Shown here in pieces: positions 54,051 through 63,512 of a DNA stretch of 64,000 nt (position 1 is its first letter; every line of letters starts with the position of its first letter). The position numbers and the translations under genes are program-made. The DNA is taken from the NCBI RefSeq assembly GCF_009930815.1, contig NZ_CP022222.1, positions 6,428,501-6,492,500 on the forward strand. Reading direction: 5' to 3'. Under the pieces are notes generated by a model that was not told the origin of the DNA, made no database searches, and saw only the letters and a program-made list of their open reading frames with translations. Source of the DNA: Bradyrhizobium sp. CCBAU 051011 (GTDB taxonomy: Bacteria > Pseudomonadota > Alphaproteobacteria > Rhizobiales > Xanthobacteraceae).

Positions 54051-54503
54051 ATGACGGAAGTCCTGTTCTATCATTTGCAGGGCATGTCGCTCGAAAGCGT
54101 ATTGCCGCCGCTGTTGGAGAAATCGCTCGAGCGCGGCTGGCGCGTGGTCGTGCAATCGACTTCGCCCGAACGCACCGAGGCGCTCGACGCGCACTTATGG
54201 ACCTACAGCGACGATTCGTTCCTGCCGCACGCGACATGGCGTGCGGGCGATGCGCAGGACCAGCCGATCATCCTCTCGATTGAGGACGGCAATCCGAACC
54301 AGGCCAATGTCAGGTTCCTGATCGACAACGCGGCGCTGCCGGCCGATTGCGACAGCTACGAACGGGTGGTGCTGGTGTTCAACGGCGACGATGCCGACGC
54401 GCTGACCGCAGCGCGCGGTGCCTGGGCCGATTGCAAGGCGAGGGGTTTCGAGGTGACGTATTGGCAGGCCGATGAGCGGGGCCGCTGGCAGCGGCGGCAA
54501 TAG
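54051..54503 (+). CDS. holC: DNA polymerase III chi subunit
   Basis: 150 residues with the chi fold: MTEVLFYHLQGMSLESVLPPLLEKSLERGWRVVVQ, LDAHLWTYSDDSFLPHA and the C-terminal YWQADERGRWQRR. Links the clamp loader to single-strand-binding protein. Same strand as pepA with a 15-base gap. Confidence 0.95.
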   Translation: MTEVLFYHLQGMSLESVLPPLLEKSLERGWRVVVQSTSPERTEALDAHLWTYSDDSFLPHATWRAGDAQDQPIILSIEDGNPNQANVRFLIDNAALPADCDSYERVVLVFNGDDADALTAARGAWADCKARGFEVTYWQADERGRWQRRQ

Positions 54504-54627
54504 CGAATCCATAGGAATTAATGATAATCTGCGGTTTCTGCGCCGGACCTTGCGGGCAGCCATGGTCGTGCCGCAAAGTGATGGTCCGACAAGCCGTTAC
54601 AGTTGAAAGCGGGAGCGTGGGTTTAGC

Positions 54628-55155
54628 GTGCGACGCGGAACGATCGATCGAAAACCACTGCTGACGTTGTTGCTGCTCGGGCCTGCGCTGGCGGGTTGCT
54701 CGGGTGGAGCAGATCTTCTCTCGAAGGATGCGGACTGGTTTTCGCGCTCCGGACGCGTGTTCATTCGCAACGTGTCGATCGAGACGCCGCCGCTCACCCC
54801 GACCAAGCAAGTCGGGCCGGATGAACTTGTCGCGGCCGATGGCGGCTGTCCCGGCATGGCAGCGCCGGGCACCGATGCCGCCGCGTTGGCCGCCGGCAGT
54901 CCGCCGCCCTCGACGACGGGATCGGTTGCGCTCGGTCATACCGAATGCGACGTCGTGCGTGGCATCGGCGCGCCCGACAATGTCAGCCTTTCCAACAATC
55001 CGCGCGGGGATCGTGTCGCGGTCGTCACCTATTCGCGCGGTCAGCGGGCCGGCCTCTACACCTTCACCGCGGGACGCCTGACGTCGATCGAGCGTGCACC
55101 GGAAGCGGCGGCGCCGGCAAAGGGCGCCAAGCCGAAGAAGAAGCCGGCGGCGTAG
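54628..55155 (+). CDS. Small lipoprotein of unknown function
   Basis: 175 residues from GTG 54628 (GGGAG upstream). Lipobox LLGPALAGC with lipid-attached Cys24 after a short hydrophobic signal. The mature protein has an ordered region (GHTECDVVRGIGAPDNVSLSNN, then VAVVTYSRGQRAGLYTFTAGRLTSIE) that resembles the fold of small SmpA/BamE-type lipoproteins, and a Lys/Ala-rich tail. It is 124 bases after holC. Function unknown. Confidence 0.7.
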   Translation: MRRGTIDRKPLLTLLLLGPALAGCSGGADLLSKDADWFSRSGRVFIRNVSIETPPLTPTKQVGPDELVAADGGCPGMAAPGTDAAALAAGSPPPSTTGSVALGHTECDVVRGIGAPDNVSLSNNPRGDRVAVVTYSRGQRAGLYTFTAGRLTSIERAPEAAAPAKGAKPKKKPAA

Positions 55156-55175
55156 CTCGCCGGCATCGACTGATT

Positions 55176-57038
55176 TCAACCCGCCGCTTCGTCGAATTCC
55201 GAACTGGCTTCCAGCCAAGCTTCCTCGGCGCGCCGCAGCGCGCTTTCGGCGCCGGCGCGGGCCTTGCTTAGTTGTGCGGCCTGCTTGGGATCGCGCGTAA
55301 AGATATCCGGCAAGGCGAGGGCAGTGTCGATCTTGGCGATGATGCCGTTGATGCGCTCGATTTCGGCCTCGGCTTCGGCGATCCGCTGCTTCACCGGCGT
55401 TCGTCTCTCGCTTCTGGCGCGCTCGGACTTTGCGGTCTCTTTGGATCGCTCGCGCGAACCGTTGCGCGTATCGCCGATCGACAACACCAGTCGCCGGTAA
55501 TCGTCGAGGTCACCGTCGTAACTCGTCACGGTCTGATTGGCGACGACCCACAATTGGTCGGCGCAGGCTTCGATCAGATAGCGGTCGTGCGAGACCATGA
55601 TGACGGCGCCGGGAAAGTCGTTGATCGCCTCGGCGAGCGCCGCGCGGCTGTCGATGTCGAGATGGTTGGTCGGCTCGTCGAGGATGATCATGTTCGGGGC
55701 GAAGAAGGTGGCGAGCCCGAGCAACAGCCGCGCCTTCTCGCCGCCCGAAAGACTCTTGACCAGCGTGTCACCGGCCTTGCCGGAAAACCCGATCGCGCCG
55801 GTGCGGCCGCGCACCTTGGTTTCGGGCGCGTCCGCCATCAGCCTGCGGACGTGATCGTAGGGCGATGCATCGAGGTTGAGTTCGTCGACCTGATGCTGCG
55901 CGAAATAGCCGACCGAGAGTTTTTCCGCGCGCGTGACCCGGCCGGAAAAAGGCTGCAGCTTGCCCGCCAGCAGCTTGACCAGCGTCGATTTGCCGTTGCC
56001 GTTGGAGCCGAGCAGGGCGATGCGGTCGTCGGTATCGACGCGCAGCGTCACGCGATGGAGCACCGGCTTTTCCGGATCGTAGCCGACCGAGACGTCATCG
56101 ACGGCGATGATCGGCGGCGACAGCATTTTCTCTGGCGTCGGGAACGTGATTTCGCGCACGTCCTGGGTCACCAGCGCCGTGACCGGCTTCATCCGTTCCA
56201 GCATTTTCACGCGGGATTGTGCCTGGCGCGCCTTGGAAGCCTTCGCCTTGAAGCGGTCGACGAAGGCCTGTAGCCGCTTGCGCTCGTCGGCCTGGCGCTT
56301 GGCATGCTTGGCGTCCAGCATTTCGCGCATGGCGCGCTGTTCCTCGAACGAGGAATAGGTTCCCTTGTAGAGCGTCAGCTTGCCGCGATCGAGGTGGAGG
56401 ATCTGGTCGACCGAGGTATCGAGCAGGTCGCGGTCATGACTGATGACGATGACGGTGCGTGGATAGTTCGCCAGATGGTCTTCCAGCCACAGCGTGCCTT
56501 CGAGATCGAGATAGTTGGTCGGCTCGTCCAGCAGCAACAGATCGGGCGCGGAAAACAGCGTCGCCGCCAGCGCCACCCGCATGCGCCAGCCGCCGGAGAA
56601 ATCCGAACACGGCCGCGTCTGGTCCGCAGCGGAAAATCCGAGGCCGCTCAGGATCGCCGCGGCGCGCGCCGGCGCCGAGTGCGCGTCGATGTCCACAAGG
56701 CGGGTCTGGATTTCAGCGATCCGGTGTGGATCGGTGGCGGTTTCCGCTTCGTGGAGCAGCGCGTCGCGCTCCAGGTCCGCCTTCAGCACGACATTGATGA
56801 GGCTCTCCGGTCCATCAGGCGCTTCCTGCGCCAGGCTGCCAATGCGCCACCGCGGCGGTAGGGTAATGCTACCGGACTCGGTTGGGAGGTCGCCGCGAAT
56901 CGCATGAAACAGCGTCGATTTGCCGACGCCGTTGCGGCCGACGAAGCCGACGCGCGCGCCGGGCACGATCTGCACCGTGCTATCGTCGATCAGGAGCCGC
57001 CCGGCAATCCGGACCGAAATATCCGTGATGGAAAGCAT
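55176..57038 (-). CDS. ABC-F family ATPase (YheS type)
   Basis: 620 residues with two ABC domains and no membrane part. Walker A GRNGVGKST and GSNGNGKST; signatures FSGGWRMRV and LSGGEKARL; Walker B LLLLDEPTNYLDLEG and MIILDEPTNHLDID. A basic linker between domains (KRQADERKRLQAFVDRFKAKASKARQAQ) and a C-terminal coiled coil match ABC-F translation factors that act in the ribosomal E site. Convergent with the lipoprotein gene. Confidence 0.93.
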   Translation of the reverse strand: MLSITDISVRIAGRLLIDDSTVQIVPGARVGFVGRNGVGKSTLFHAIRGDLPTESGSITLPPRWRIGSLAQEAPDGPESLINVVLKADLERDALLHEAETATDPHRIAEIQTRLVDIDAHSAPARAAAILSGLGFSAADQTRPCSDFSGGWRMRVALAATLFSAPDLLLLDEPTNYLDLEGTLWLEDHLANYPRTVIVISHDRDLLDTSVDQILHLDRGKLTLYKGTYSSFEEQRAMREMLDAKHAKRQADERKRLQAFVDRFKAKASKARQAQSRVKMLERMKPVTALVTQDVREITFPTPEKMLSPPIIAVDDVSVGYDPEKPVLHRVTLRVDTDDRIALLGSNGNGKSTLVKLLAGKLQPFSGRVTRAEKLSVGYFAQHQVDELNLDASPYDHVRRLMADAPETKVRGRTGAIGFSGKAGDTLVKSLSGGEKARLLLGLATFFAPNMIILDEPTNHLDIDSRAALAEAINDFPGAVIMVSHDRYLIEACADQLWVVANQTVTSYDGDLDDYRRLVLSIGDTRNGSRERSKETAKSERARSERRTPVKQRIAEAEAEIERINGIIAKIDTALALPDIFTRDPKQAAQLSKARAGAESALRRAEEAWLEASSEFDEAAG

Positions 57039-57108
57039 GCGGCCTTGTCACCGGAGCGGCCGCTAAACGCAACTCCTTTATCGGTAAAATTCGGCTGTGC
57101 AGCGGCCC

Positions 57109-57282
57109 TCAATGCAACTCGTTGTCGCGGCGGCTCAGCTCGTCGACGAGCTCCCGCAGACGCGGTGGCAGTTCGGTTTCGGTACGCATGCTTTGCTGCA
57201 ACCGTTCACCAATGGCGTCGCAGATCGACACGCAGGTTTTGTGATCGATCAATTCGGAATCGTTATTGATTCGTACATTCAT
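57109..57282 (-). CDS. Conserved-looking 57-residue hypothetical protein
   Basis: MNVRINNDSELIDHKTCVSI opens a 57-residue, mainly helical protein ending with LRELVDELSRRDNELH. AGAGG precedes the ATG. No signal peptide. Short proteins of this kind next to ABC-F genes are known in Bradyrhizobium only from memory. Function unknown. Confidence 0.5.
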   Translation of the reverse strand: MNVRINNDSELIDHKTCVSICDAIGERLQQSMRTETELPPRLRELVDELSRRDNELH

Positions 57283-57433
57283 GGGCGGCCTCTGCCGAGT
57301 TCCACCTCGCAGTGCTCGCAAGGCTTGAGTTATATTTGATGGATCAAGTCACAACGGCGAAATTGGTTTCCCGTGCAGATCCCCATGCGTTCGCGTGAAA
57401 GTAGTCGAATCACCGAAGGGCTGTTGGTTCCGC

Positions 57434-57464
57434 ATAAAAAAGCCCCGGCGCGGCGGCCGGGGCT
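57434..57464 (-). terminator. Rho-independent terminator of the His-rich gene
   Basis: AGCCCCGG and CCGGGGCT form a stem with an 8-base GC loop. On the minus strand the stem is followed by TTTTTT, the classic layout. It lies 25 bases past the stop of the gene at 57489-57743. Confidence 0.8.
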
Positions 57465-57488
57465 CAGTCAGGGGGAGCTCAAATCAGG

Positions 57489-57743
57489 TCAGTAGCAGCG
57501 GTTCACCAGCCGCCAGCGCGGGCCCCAGGGGGTCGGAACCAGACGCCGCACGTAACAGCCGCCATAGCCGCCGGCGTAATAGGCCGGGCCGCCGATGAAG
57601 ACGCGGGGGCCACCCCAACCGTGATGATGATGATGATGCCAGCCGCCATGGTGCCAGCCGCCGGCCGATGCCGCTGTCGGCGCCAGCGCGGCTGCACCCA
57701 GCGACGCCGCGGCCGCTGCAACGAGCAAGAGTTTGCGTAACAT
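57489..57743 (-). CDS. Small secreted His/Gly-rich protein
   Basis: 84 residues: signal peptide (MLRKLLLVAAAAASLGAAALAPTAASA), then a His/Gly/Trp-rich stretch (GGWHHGGWHHHHHHGWGG) and a Tyr/Arg/Trp-rich end with Cys in GGCYV and NRCY. Nine or so histidines suggest metal binding (inference). It has its own terminator and probably its own promoter. Common small secreted protein in rhizobia; no known function. Confidence 0.75.
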   Translation of the reverse strand: MLRKLLLVAAAAASLGAAALAPTAASAGGWHHGGWHHHHHHGWGGPRVFIGGPAYYAGGYGGCYVRRLVPTPWGPRWRLVNRCY

Positions 57744-58064
57744 GATCGTCTCCTCAAAGTTTCGGCGCCAGTTGGCACCATCAGTGAGATCGGGTCCCGC
57801 GACGCCCGGGGCCGGCGGATGCGCGTGCCCTGCGTTCGATCGTCGGTAAGTCTATGGCCGCGAAGCTGAATGAAGGTGCCACAACCGTTTCAGACAGGGT
57901 TCACCTCCATGAAATTGCAGCAATCTTTGCCCCACGGGGCGAAGTGCCGCACAAAAAGGCGCCCAAAAGGGGTGGCAGGCGCGTCACCGGTCGCTTGCCG
58001 TCGTGAGGTGGCGCCGATATAAGCCCCGCAACCCACTTATCAGCGTTTTGTAAGGACGTAAGCA
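57744..58064. other. Intergenic region upstream of ndk
   Basis: About 320 bases between the divergent His-rich gene and ndk. No gene seen. The right end carries the ndk promoter; the left end should carry that of the His-rich gene. Confidence 0.4.
57995..58023 (+). promoter_or_regulatory. Sigma-70-type promoter of ndk
   Basis: TTGCCG (57995-58000), a 17-base spacer and TATAAG (58018-58023). A start near 58030 would give a leader of about 35 bases with AAGGA before the ATG. Inferred from sequence. Confidence 0.5.
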
Positions 58065-58487
58065 ATGGCGATTGAACGCACTTTCTCGATCATCAAACCG
58101 GACGCGACCGCGCGCAATCTGACCGGCGCGGTCAACGCGCTGATCGAGAAGGCTGGCCTGCGGATCGTCGCCCAGAAGCGCATTCGCATGACCCGCGACC
58201 AGGCGGAAACCTTCTATGCCGTCCACAAGGCGCGTCCGTTCTTCGGCGAACTGGTCGACTTCATGACCTCGGGGCCGGTCGTGGTGCAGGTGCTGGAAGG
58301 CGAGGGCGCCATCGCCAAATACCGCGACGTGATGGGAGCCACCGATCCGTCGAAGGCGGCGGACGGCACGATCCGCAAGGTCCATGCGAAATCGATCGGC
58401 GAGAACTCGGTGCATGGTTCGGACGCGCCGGAGACCGCCGCGATCGAAATCGCGCAGTTCTTTTCCGGCAACGAAATCGTCGGCTGA
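58065..58487 (+). CDS. ndk: Nucleoside diphosphate kinase
   Basis: 140 residues: [19 protein letters not shown] at the start, phospho-histidine His117 in [11 protein letters not shown]. Balances nucleoside di- and triphosphates. Full-length; starts from its own predicted promoter. Confidence 0.97.
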   Translation: MAIERTFSIIKPDATARNLTGAVNALIEKAGLRIVAQKRIRMTRDQAETFYAVHKARPFFGELVDFMTSGPVVVQVLEGEGAIAKYRDVMGATDPSKAADGTIRKVHAKSIGENSVHGSDAPETAAIEIAQFFSGNEIVG

Positions 58488-58551
58488 TTTTATCGAAACG
58501 GCGGCCGCAATAGCCGCGAGCAACGGCTGAAGAGGCCGAGGGGGGAACGCT

Positions 58552-59391
58552 GTGAACTGGCTGTGGCAAATCTTCGATCCTGCGACGATCTCGGCATTCT
58601 TCACCCAGTTCAATGCCGAGATGCAGACGCCGGCCTTCTGGGTCGCGCTCGGCAAGATCATGTGGATCAACATCCTGCTGTCGGGTGACAACGCGCTTGT
58701 CATCGCGATGGCGTGCCGCAGCCTGCCGCCACGCCAGAAGTTCTGGGGCATGATCCTCGGCGCCGGCGTCGCCGTTCTCTTGCGCATCATCTTCACCGGC
58801 ATCGTCGTCACCTTGATGGGGCTGCCGTTCCTCAAGCTGGTCGGCGGTCTGGCGCTGCTCTTCATCGCAGCGAAGCTGCTGGTGCCTGAACACGAGGGCG
58901 AGGGCGATGTCGACGCGGCGGCGCATCTATGGGCGGCCGTGCAGATCGTGGCGATTGCCGACATCGTCATGAGCCTCGACAACGTCATCGCGGTCGCCGC
59001 CGCCGCCAATGGCAGCATTCCGCTGCTGGTCATCGGGCTTGCGATCAGCGTTCCCTTGATCGTCGCAGGCGCAGCGTTGATCATGGCGCTGCTCTCGCGT
59101 CTGCCCGCTTTGGTATGGGCCGGCGCCGCCTTGCTTGGCTGGATCGCGGGCGAGGTGATGGCGACCGACCCTGTCATCCAGCCGTCGATGCACGCGTTCT
59201 TCAACGGCCCGGTCGGTGTCGGACTCGATGGCGTGCTCAAATCGATCGGCATCGGGCCGCAGTTCACCAATGGCGGACACGGCGGCGAGATCGTGCTCGG
59301 GCTCGTCGGCATCGCCGTCGTGCTGGTCGTGGGATCGATCTGGCGCAAGCGCAAGCTCGAGGGTGCGGCCGAGCATTCTGCTGCGGCATAA
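58552..59391 (+). CDS. TerC-family membrane protein
   Basis: 279 residues from GTG 58552. About seven helices with two acidic signature motifs, LSGDNALVIAMA and MSLDNVIAVAAA, the hallmark of TerC/Alx/YkoY proteins that are proposed to move Mn or other metal ions across the inner membrane. A long loop (about 100-120, acidic) lies between the two halves. It is 64 bases after ndk, possibly in the same transcript. Confidence 0.9.
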   Translation: MNWLWQIFDPATISAFFTQFNAEMQTPAFWVALGKIMWINILLSGDNALVIAMACRSLPPRQKFWGMILGAGVAVLLRIIFTGIVVTLMGLPFLKLVGGLALLFIAAKLLVPEHEGEGDVDAAAHLWAAVQIVAIADIVMSLDNVIAVAAAANGSIPLLVIGLAISVPLIVAGAALIMALLSRLPALVWAGAALLGWIAGEVMATDPVIQPSMHAFFNGPVGVGLDGVLKSIGIGPQFTNGGHGGEIVLGLVGIAVVLVVGSIWRKRKLEGAAEHSAAA

Positions 59392-59464
59392 CGCAACCGC
59401 TTCGATTGCAGATAGCGGCGCGGCAGGAGCCCGCGCTCGCGGCGCCCGAAGCGACAGCTCAGCT

Positions 59465-59494
59465 AAAAAAGGTCCCAGCGTTGCCGCTGGGGCC
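59465..59494. terminator. Hairpin terminator between TerC and PEP-CTERM genes
   Basis: GGTCCCAGCG-TTGC-CGCTGGGGCC (one G-T pair) with an A run on its left. On the minus strand the stem is followed by TTTTTT, so it should end the PEP-CTERM gene transcript; it may also help terminate the TerC transcript. Confidence 0.75.
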
Positions 59495-59525
59495 TCTTCT
59501 ATGGGTTTCTCAGTGAGATTTAGAT

Positions 59526-60848
59526 TTAGGCAGTCGCAAGCGCGGCTGCCCGGTTGCGGCGGCGATAGGCCAGGAAGCCGATCCCGGCAAAGCCCAGGAT
59601 CATCATGGCCCAGGTGGAGGGCTCGGGAACGGCAGTAATTGCCGTCATCGTGCCTGTGAAAAGACCGTCGCCGGTGAAGGTCACCTTGGTCACAAACGCC
59701 GTCGAGTTGTTGGGATCGAGTCCCAGGCTTTCGTCGATACCCAGGACTTTGAACTTGCTGACGCCGCCCGGGCCGAAATCGTACAGCGTGTTTGCCAGAA
59801 GATCGGCTGCGTGGACGTAGGTGCTCCCGTTCCAGATGTAGAGGCCGTAGGGGTGCCCCAGGCCCAATTCCGGTAATATCACGCTCGCGAAATTCGGACC
59901 GGTCGCGCCGACCGAAAAGATGTAACCCAGCGCGGCGGCCGGATCCAAATTGTAGGACTGGCCGTGAGTGACGTCGATATGGAAGCTGTAGACCGTCTCA
60001 CCCACAGCATTCAAAGACGAGACCGGCACGTAAACCGGACCATTGAACTGTGAAATCGCGGTAGGATGAAAATCGAAGAAGCTGTGCGAGCTGGCGCCGG
60101 TGGTCGCGTTGCTTTGGATCCGGTAGTCGTCCCGGATCACGATGCCATAATGACCGTTAGCCGAGAGGTTGGCCGCCGCCGGAATGGTGTAGCTGGTCTG
60201 GCTCGACGGCAGGTCCGCCCTCCAGATCGTCTGCTTGTTGTTGTTGAGATCGACAATGAAGATTCTGGTCGCCTGATTGTAGCCGCTCGGCGGGGTGAAG
60301 GCCGGCGCGTTCCAGGTAATCGTCGGAGTCGTTGTCGCATTCGAGGCGCCGCTGATCGCAATTCCCGTGATGAAGGGAGGCGCTCCGATGTTGGGATTGA
60401 TGGCGGCTGTATTAACGACGAGCGGCGAGTTGCTGTAGTTCGGGTTGGTGACGGTGAGCTGCCACGATCCGAGAAGGTTCGGATTATAGGCAATCCTTCG
60501 GTCAAAAAGATTGGGGTCGGGGATCGAATTGCCAGCGGGGACATTAAACGTGACGCCGTTCTGCGTTGCAGTGACGGTGGTGCTGGCCAGGAAGGCTGCA
60601 TCTGCATTCGATCCCTGCGGATGAAACCGTCCGCCGAACTCCAAGAATTTGGATGCAACGGGCTGTCCGAATGCCACGTTCGAGGAATTGTATCCGATGA
60701 AGTTGAAGGTGCCGGGGAAACCGGTCACCCCGGTGTTCTGTACGATGACGTCTGCTCGGGCGGCAGCCGGAGCGGCGATCGCAACGGCCACTGCAAGGAT
60801 CTTCGGATTGTGGAATAGCTTCCCAAGCGGTGATTTAAATAGCCGCAT
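59526..60848 (-). CDS. PEP-CTERM-anchored secreted protein
   Basis: 440 residues from ATG 60848 (GGGG just upstream; another ATG lies 4 codons earlier). Signal peptide (...[10 protein letters not shown]), a large beta-rich, Asn/Thr/Ser-rich body without recognised domains, and a C-terminal sorting signal: [14 protein letters not shown], hydrophobic helix, then RRRNR. This is the PEP-CTERM tag read by exosortases, which attach proteins to the surface together with exopolysaccharide in other bacteria. No exosortase gene is in the window. Function of the body unknown. Confidence 0.85.
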   Translation of the reverse strand: MRLFKSPLGKLFHNPKILAVAVAIAAPAAARADVIVQNTGVTGFPGTFNFIGYNSSNVAFGQPVASKFLEFGGRFHPQGSNADAAFLASTTVTATQNGVTFNVPAGNSIPDPNLFDRRIAYNPNLLGSWQLTVTNPNYSNSPLVVNTAAINPNIGAPPFITGIAISGASNATTTPTITWNAPAFTPPSGYNQATRIFIVDLNNNKQTIWRADLPSSQTSYTIPAAANLSANGHYGIVIRDDYRIQSNATTGASSHSFFDFHPTAISQFNGPVYVPVSSLNAVGETVYSFHIDVTHGQSYNLDPAAALGYIFSVGATGPNFASVILPELGLGHPYGLYIWNGSTYVHAADLLANTLYDFGPGGVSKFKVLGIDESLGLDPNNSTAFVTKVTFTGDGLFTGTMTAITAVPEPSTWAMMILGFAGIGFLAYRRRNRAAALATA

Positions 60849-61134
60849 AACATCCCCCATGATATAAATTTTATTAAAACTTAATCAGGCTAACACGCGC
60901 ATTTAGAATTTGCCAAGCCGCATTTTAATGCTCGATGGTCGTGCGGTACGTTGTCACCGGCATAAGCATTCACGTAGCGATGACAACTTTTGGTAGCGGC
61001 CTCTGGCGCGCCTCCTTGTAGGCGCCGGTCAGGCGGCTTTACTCGGCGGGGCGCTTCAACCAGCGACGGGACGCCCAGTGCACTGACGCGGCTAGCGATT
61101 GCCTTTGCCGCCGCCCGGCTCCATACAGTTTCAC

Positions 61135-63483
61135 ATGACCGAACCGTTATTGGGGCGCAGCATCGACCGCCTTGAAGACGCGCGCTTCGTGCAGGGGCGC
61201 GGGCGCTATGTCGCCGATCTCGCGGCGCCAAATGCACTTCATGGCGTCGTCGTTCGCTCGCCGCACGCCCATGCCCGCATCGCCGCGATCGGCGCCGAGG
61301 CGGCGCGGAAGATGCCGGACGTTGCCGCCGTGCTGACGGGGGCCGAACTGGCCGCCGACAAGATCGGCCCAATGCCGTGCGCGGTGACGGCCATCCCGAT
61401 GACGACGCCGCTGTTGGTGCCGCCCTATCACGCGCTCGCGCAGGGCGTCGTTCGCTACGTCGGCGAGCCGGTTGCGTTCGTGGTCGCGGCAAGCGCGGAA
61501 GCCGCGCGCGATGCCGCCGAGGCCGTGGTCGTCGATTATGAGCCGCTGCCGCCGGTCGTCGCGATCGCAGATGCCATCTCGCCGGACGCGCCGTCGATCT
61601 GGCCGGAGGCAAGCGGCAATTTCGCGTTCCAGTTCAACCGTGGCGAGATCGGCCCGGTGCAAACGGCGCTCCGCGACGCCGCCCACGTCGTCGAATGCGA
61701 ACTGATCAACAACCGCGTCGTCGCTGCGCCGATGGAGACACGCGGCGCGATCGGGGAATTCGACGCCGCGAGCGGCCGGCTGCATCTGACCGCCTCGGCC
61801 GCCGGCGCACATGCGATCCGCGACCTGCTTGCCCACGGTGTCTTTCGCATCGATAGAGAAAAGCTTCGCGTCAGCATTCCCGACGTCGGCGGCGGCTTCG
61901 GCATGAAGAACGTGCTCTATCCGGAATGGGTGCTGGTGCTGTGGGCGGCGCGTCGCCTCGGCCGTCCCGTCAGGTGGATCGGCGACCGCAGCGAGGATTT
62001 CACCGGCTCTGCACATGGCCGCGACAGCCTGATCCGCGTTCGCCTTGGGCTTGATCGCGACGGCCGCTTGCTGGCACTCGAGACAAAAGTGTTCGCCAAT
62101 CTCGGCGCCTATGTCTCCACGGTTGCGCCGGCCGTGCCGACCATGGCGATGGCAAGCGCGATGGGCGGAGTCTACGACATTCCGCTGATCGCATTCGAGA
62201 CCAGGGGCGTGTTCACCAACACGACGCCGGTCGACGCCTATCGCGGCGCCGGCAAGCCGGAGGCGAACTATCTGATCGAGCGCTGCATCGACATCGCAGC
62301 TCACCAGCTCGGGATGGATGCGCTGAAGCTGCGGCGCAAGAACATCATGCGGCGTTTTCCTTACGCGAGCGCGATGGGACTTAACGTCGAGCAGGGCAGC
62401 TTTGCCCACGCGATCGATCACGCGGCCACGGCTGCGGAGGGCTTCAAGGCGCGCGCGAGAAGTTCGCGCAAGCAGGGGCGGCTGCGCGGTCTTGGGCTTG
62501 CCTGCTTTCTTGAAACGGCGCGCGGCCAGCCCAATGAAGTGGCGAAGGTAGGTTTTGGCGAGGACGGGCTGATCGACCTGAAAGTTGGCACGCATTCGAG
62601 CGGCCAGGGGCACGAGACCACTTACGCCCAGATCGCGGCCGATGCGCTCGGCCTGCCGCTGGATCGCTTCCGGTTTCGCCAGGGCGATACCAACGATCTC
62701 GATTCCGGTGGCGGCCATGGCGGGGCGCGCTCGATGCACCAGGGCGGCACGGCGCTGTTGATGGCGGCGGAAGGGTTGATCGACAATGCGCGGCGCCTTG
62801 CCGCCCGCCTGCTGCAGGCCGGCGTGGATGCGATTCAATACCAGGCAGGAATGTTGCGCGTGGCCGCGACGGGGCAGGAGATCAGCCTTGACGAGGTGGC
62901 GCGCGCCTCCTTTCAGTCGGCCGGCGACGACGTTGCGCCCGGCCTGGCGCACAAGGCGACGCATCTATGCGACCGCTACACCTTTCCCAACGGCTGCCAT
63001 GTCGCCGAAGTCGAGATCGATCCGGCGACCGGCGAGGTCAGGCTCGATCGTTATGTCATCTTTGATGATTACGGTCGCCTGCTCGATCCGCGCCAGACGC
63101 TGGGACAGGTCCATGGCGGCGTCGTACAGGGCATCGGCCAGGCCTTGTTTGAGCAGGCGCTGTTCGATGCCGAGACGGGGCAGATCCTATCGGGCTCGCT
63201 GATGGATTATGCGCTGCCGCGCGCCGGCGATCTCCCCGCGTTCGAGGGCGATCTCACGCCTGATTTTCCGAGCCGCGCCAACCGCCTCGGGGTCAAGGGA
63301 AGCGGTCAGGCCGGCGCTATCGCAGCACCCGCGACCATCATGAACGCCGTGATGAACGCACTGGCGCCGCTCGGCGTGCAGCATCTCGACATGCCGGCCA
63401 CGCCCTCCCGCATCTGGCACGCGATCCAGACGGCGGCGCGCTCACCGAAAGCCAGAGTGGATGCGGCCGCGTCGGCGGACTGA
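61135..63483 (+). CDS. Molybdopterin-binding subunit, xanthine dehydrogenase/aldehyde oxidase family
   Basis: 782 residues from ATG 61135: N-terminal domain (GRSIDRLEDARFVQGRGRYV) and the two-part Moco domain with GGGFGMKN (about residue 252), AYRGAGKPEANYLIER and GQGHETTYAQ. It should bind molybdopterin-cytosine dinucleotide and oxidise a CH-type substrate. The usual GxGE active-site motif is replaced by KGSGQAG with Gln725. The small FeS and medium FAD subunits normally encoded next to it are missing on both sides, so this is an orphan subunit. The region 60849-61134 upstream holds no gene. Confidence 0.9.
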   Translation: MTEPLLGRSIDRLEDARFVQGRGRYVADLAAPNALHGVVVRSPHAHARIAAIGAEAARKMPDVAAVLTGAELAADKIGPMPCAVTAIPMTTPLLVPPYHALAQGVVRYVGEPVAFVVAASAEAARDAAEAVVVDYEPLPPVVAIADAISPDAPSIWPEASGNFAFQFNRGEIGPVQTALRDAAHVVECELINNRVVAAPMETRGAIGEFDAASGRLHLTASAAGAHAIRDLLAHGVFRIDREKLRVSIPDVGGGFGMKNVLYPEWVLVLWAARRLGRPVRWIGDRSEDFTGSAHGRDSLIRVRLGLDRDGRLLALETKVFANLGAYVSTVAPAVPTMAMASAMGGVYDIPLIAFETRGVFTNTTPVDAYRGAGKPEANYLIERCIDIAAHQLGMDALKLRRKNIMRRFPYASAMGLNVEQGSFAHAIDHAATAAEGFKARARSSRKQGRLRGLGLACFLETARGQPNEVAKVGFGEDGLIDLKVGTHSSGQGHETTYAQIAADALGLPLDRFRFRQGDTNDLDSGGGHGGARSMHQGGTALLMAAEGLIDNARRLAARLLQAGVDAIQYQAGMLRVAATGQEISLDEVARASFQSAGDDVAPGLAHKATHLCDRYTFPNGCHVAEVEIDPATGEVRLDRYVIFDDYGRLLDPRQTLGQVHGGVVQGIGQALFEQALFDAETGQILSGSLMDYALPRAGDLPAFEGDLTPDFPSRANRLGVKGSGQAGAIAAPATIMNAVMNALAPLGVQHLDMPATPSRIWHAIQTAARSPKARVDAAASAD

Positions 63484-63512
63484 CGTGATGTCCGCCGAGC
63501 TCTTGCGGACAG

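Noticed and set aside
52527..54194. 555-codon open frame antisense to pepA
   Set aside because: Mirror of pepA codons, crossing into holC; no protein family features.
57918..57942. Short GC palindrome GCCCC-AC-GGGGC as terminator or operator
   Set aside because: Stem of five pairs with no T run and no obvious partner; too weak to call.
60890..61612. 240-codon Arg/Pro-rich minus-strand frame
   Set aside because: Antisense to the start of the molybdo-enzyme; extreme Arg content marks a shadow.
61147..62964. 605-codon open frame antisense to the molybdo-enzyme gene
   Set aside because: Shadow frame; the sense strand has strong family motifs.
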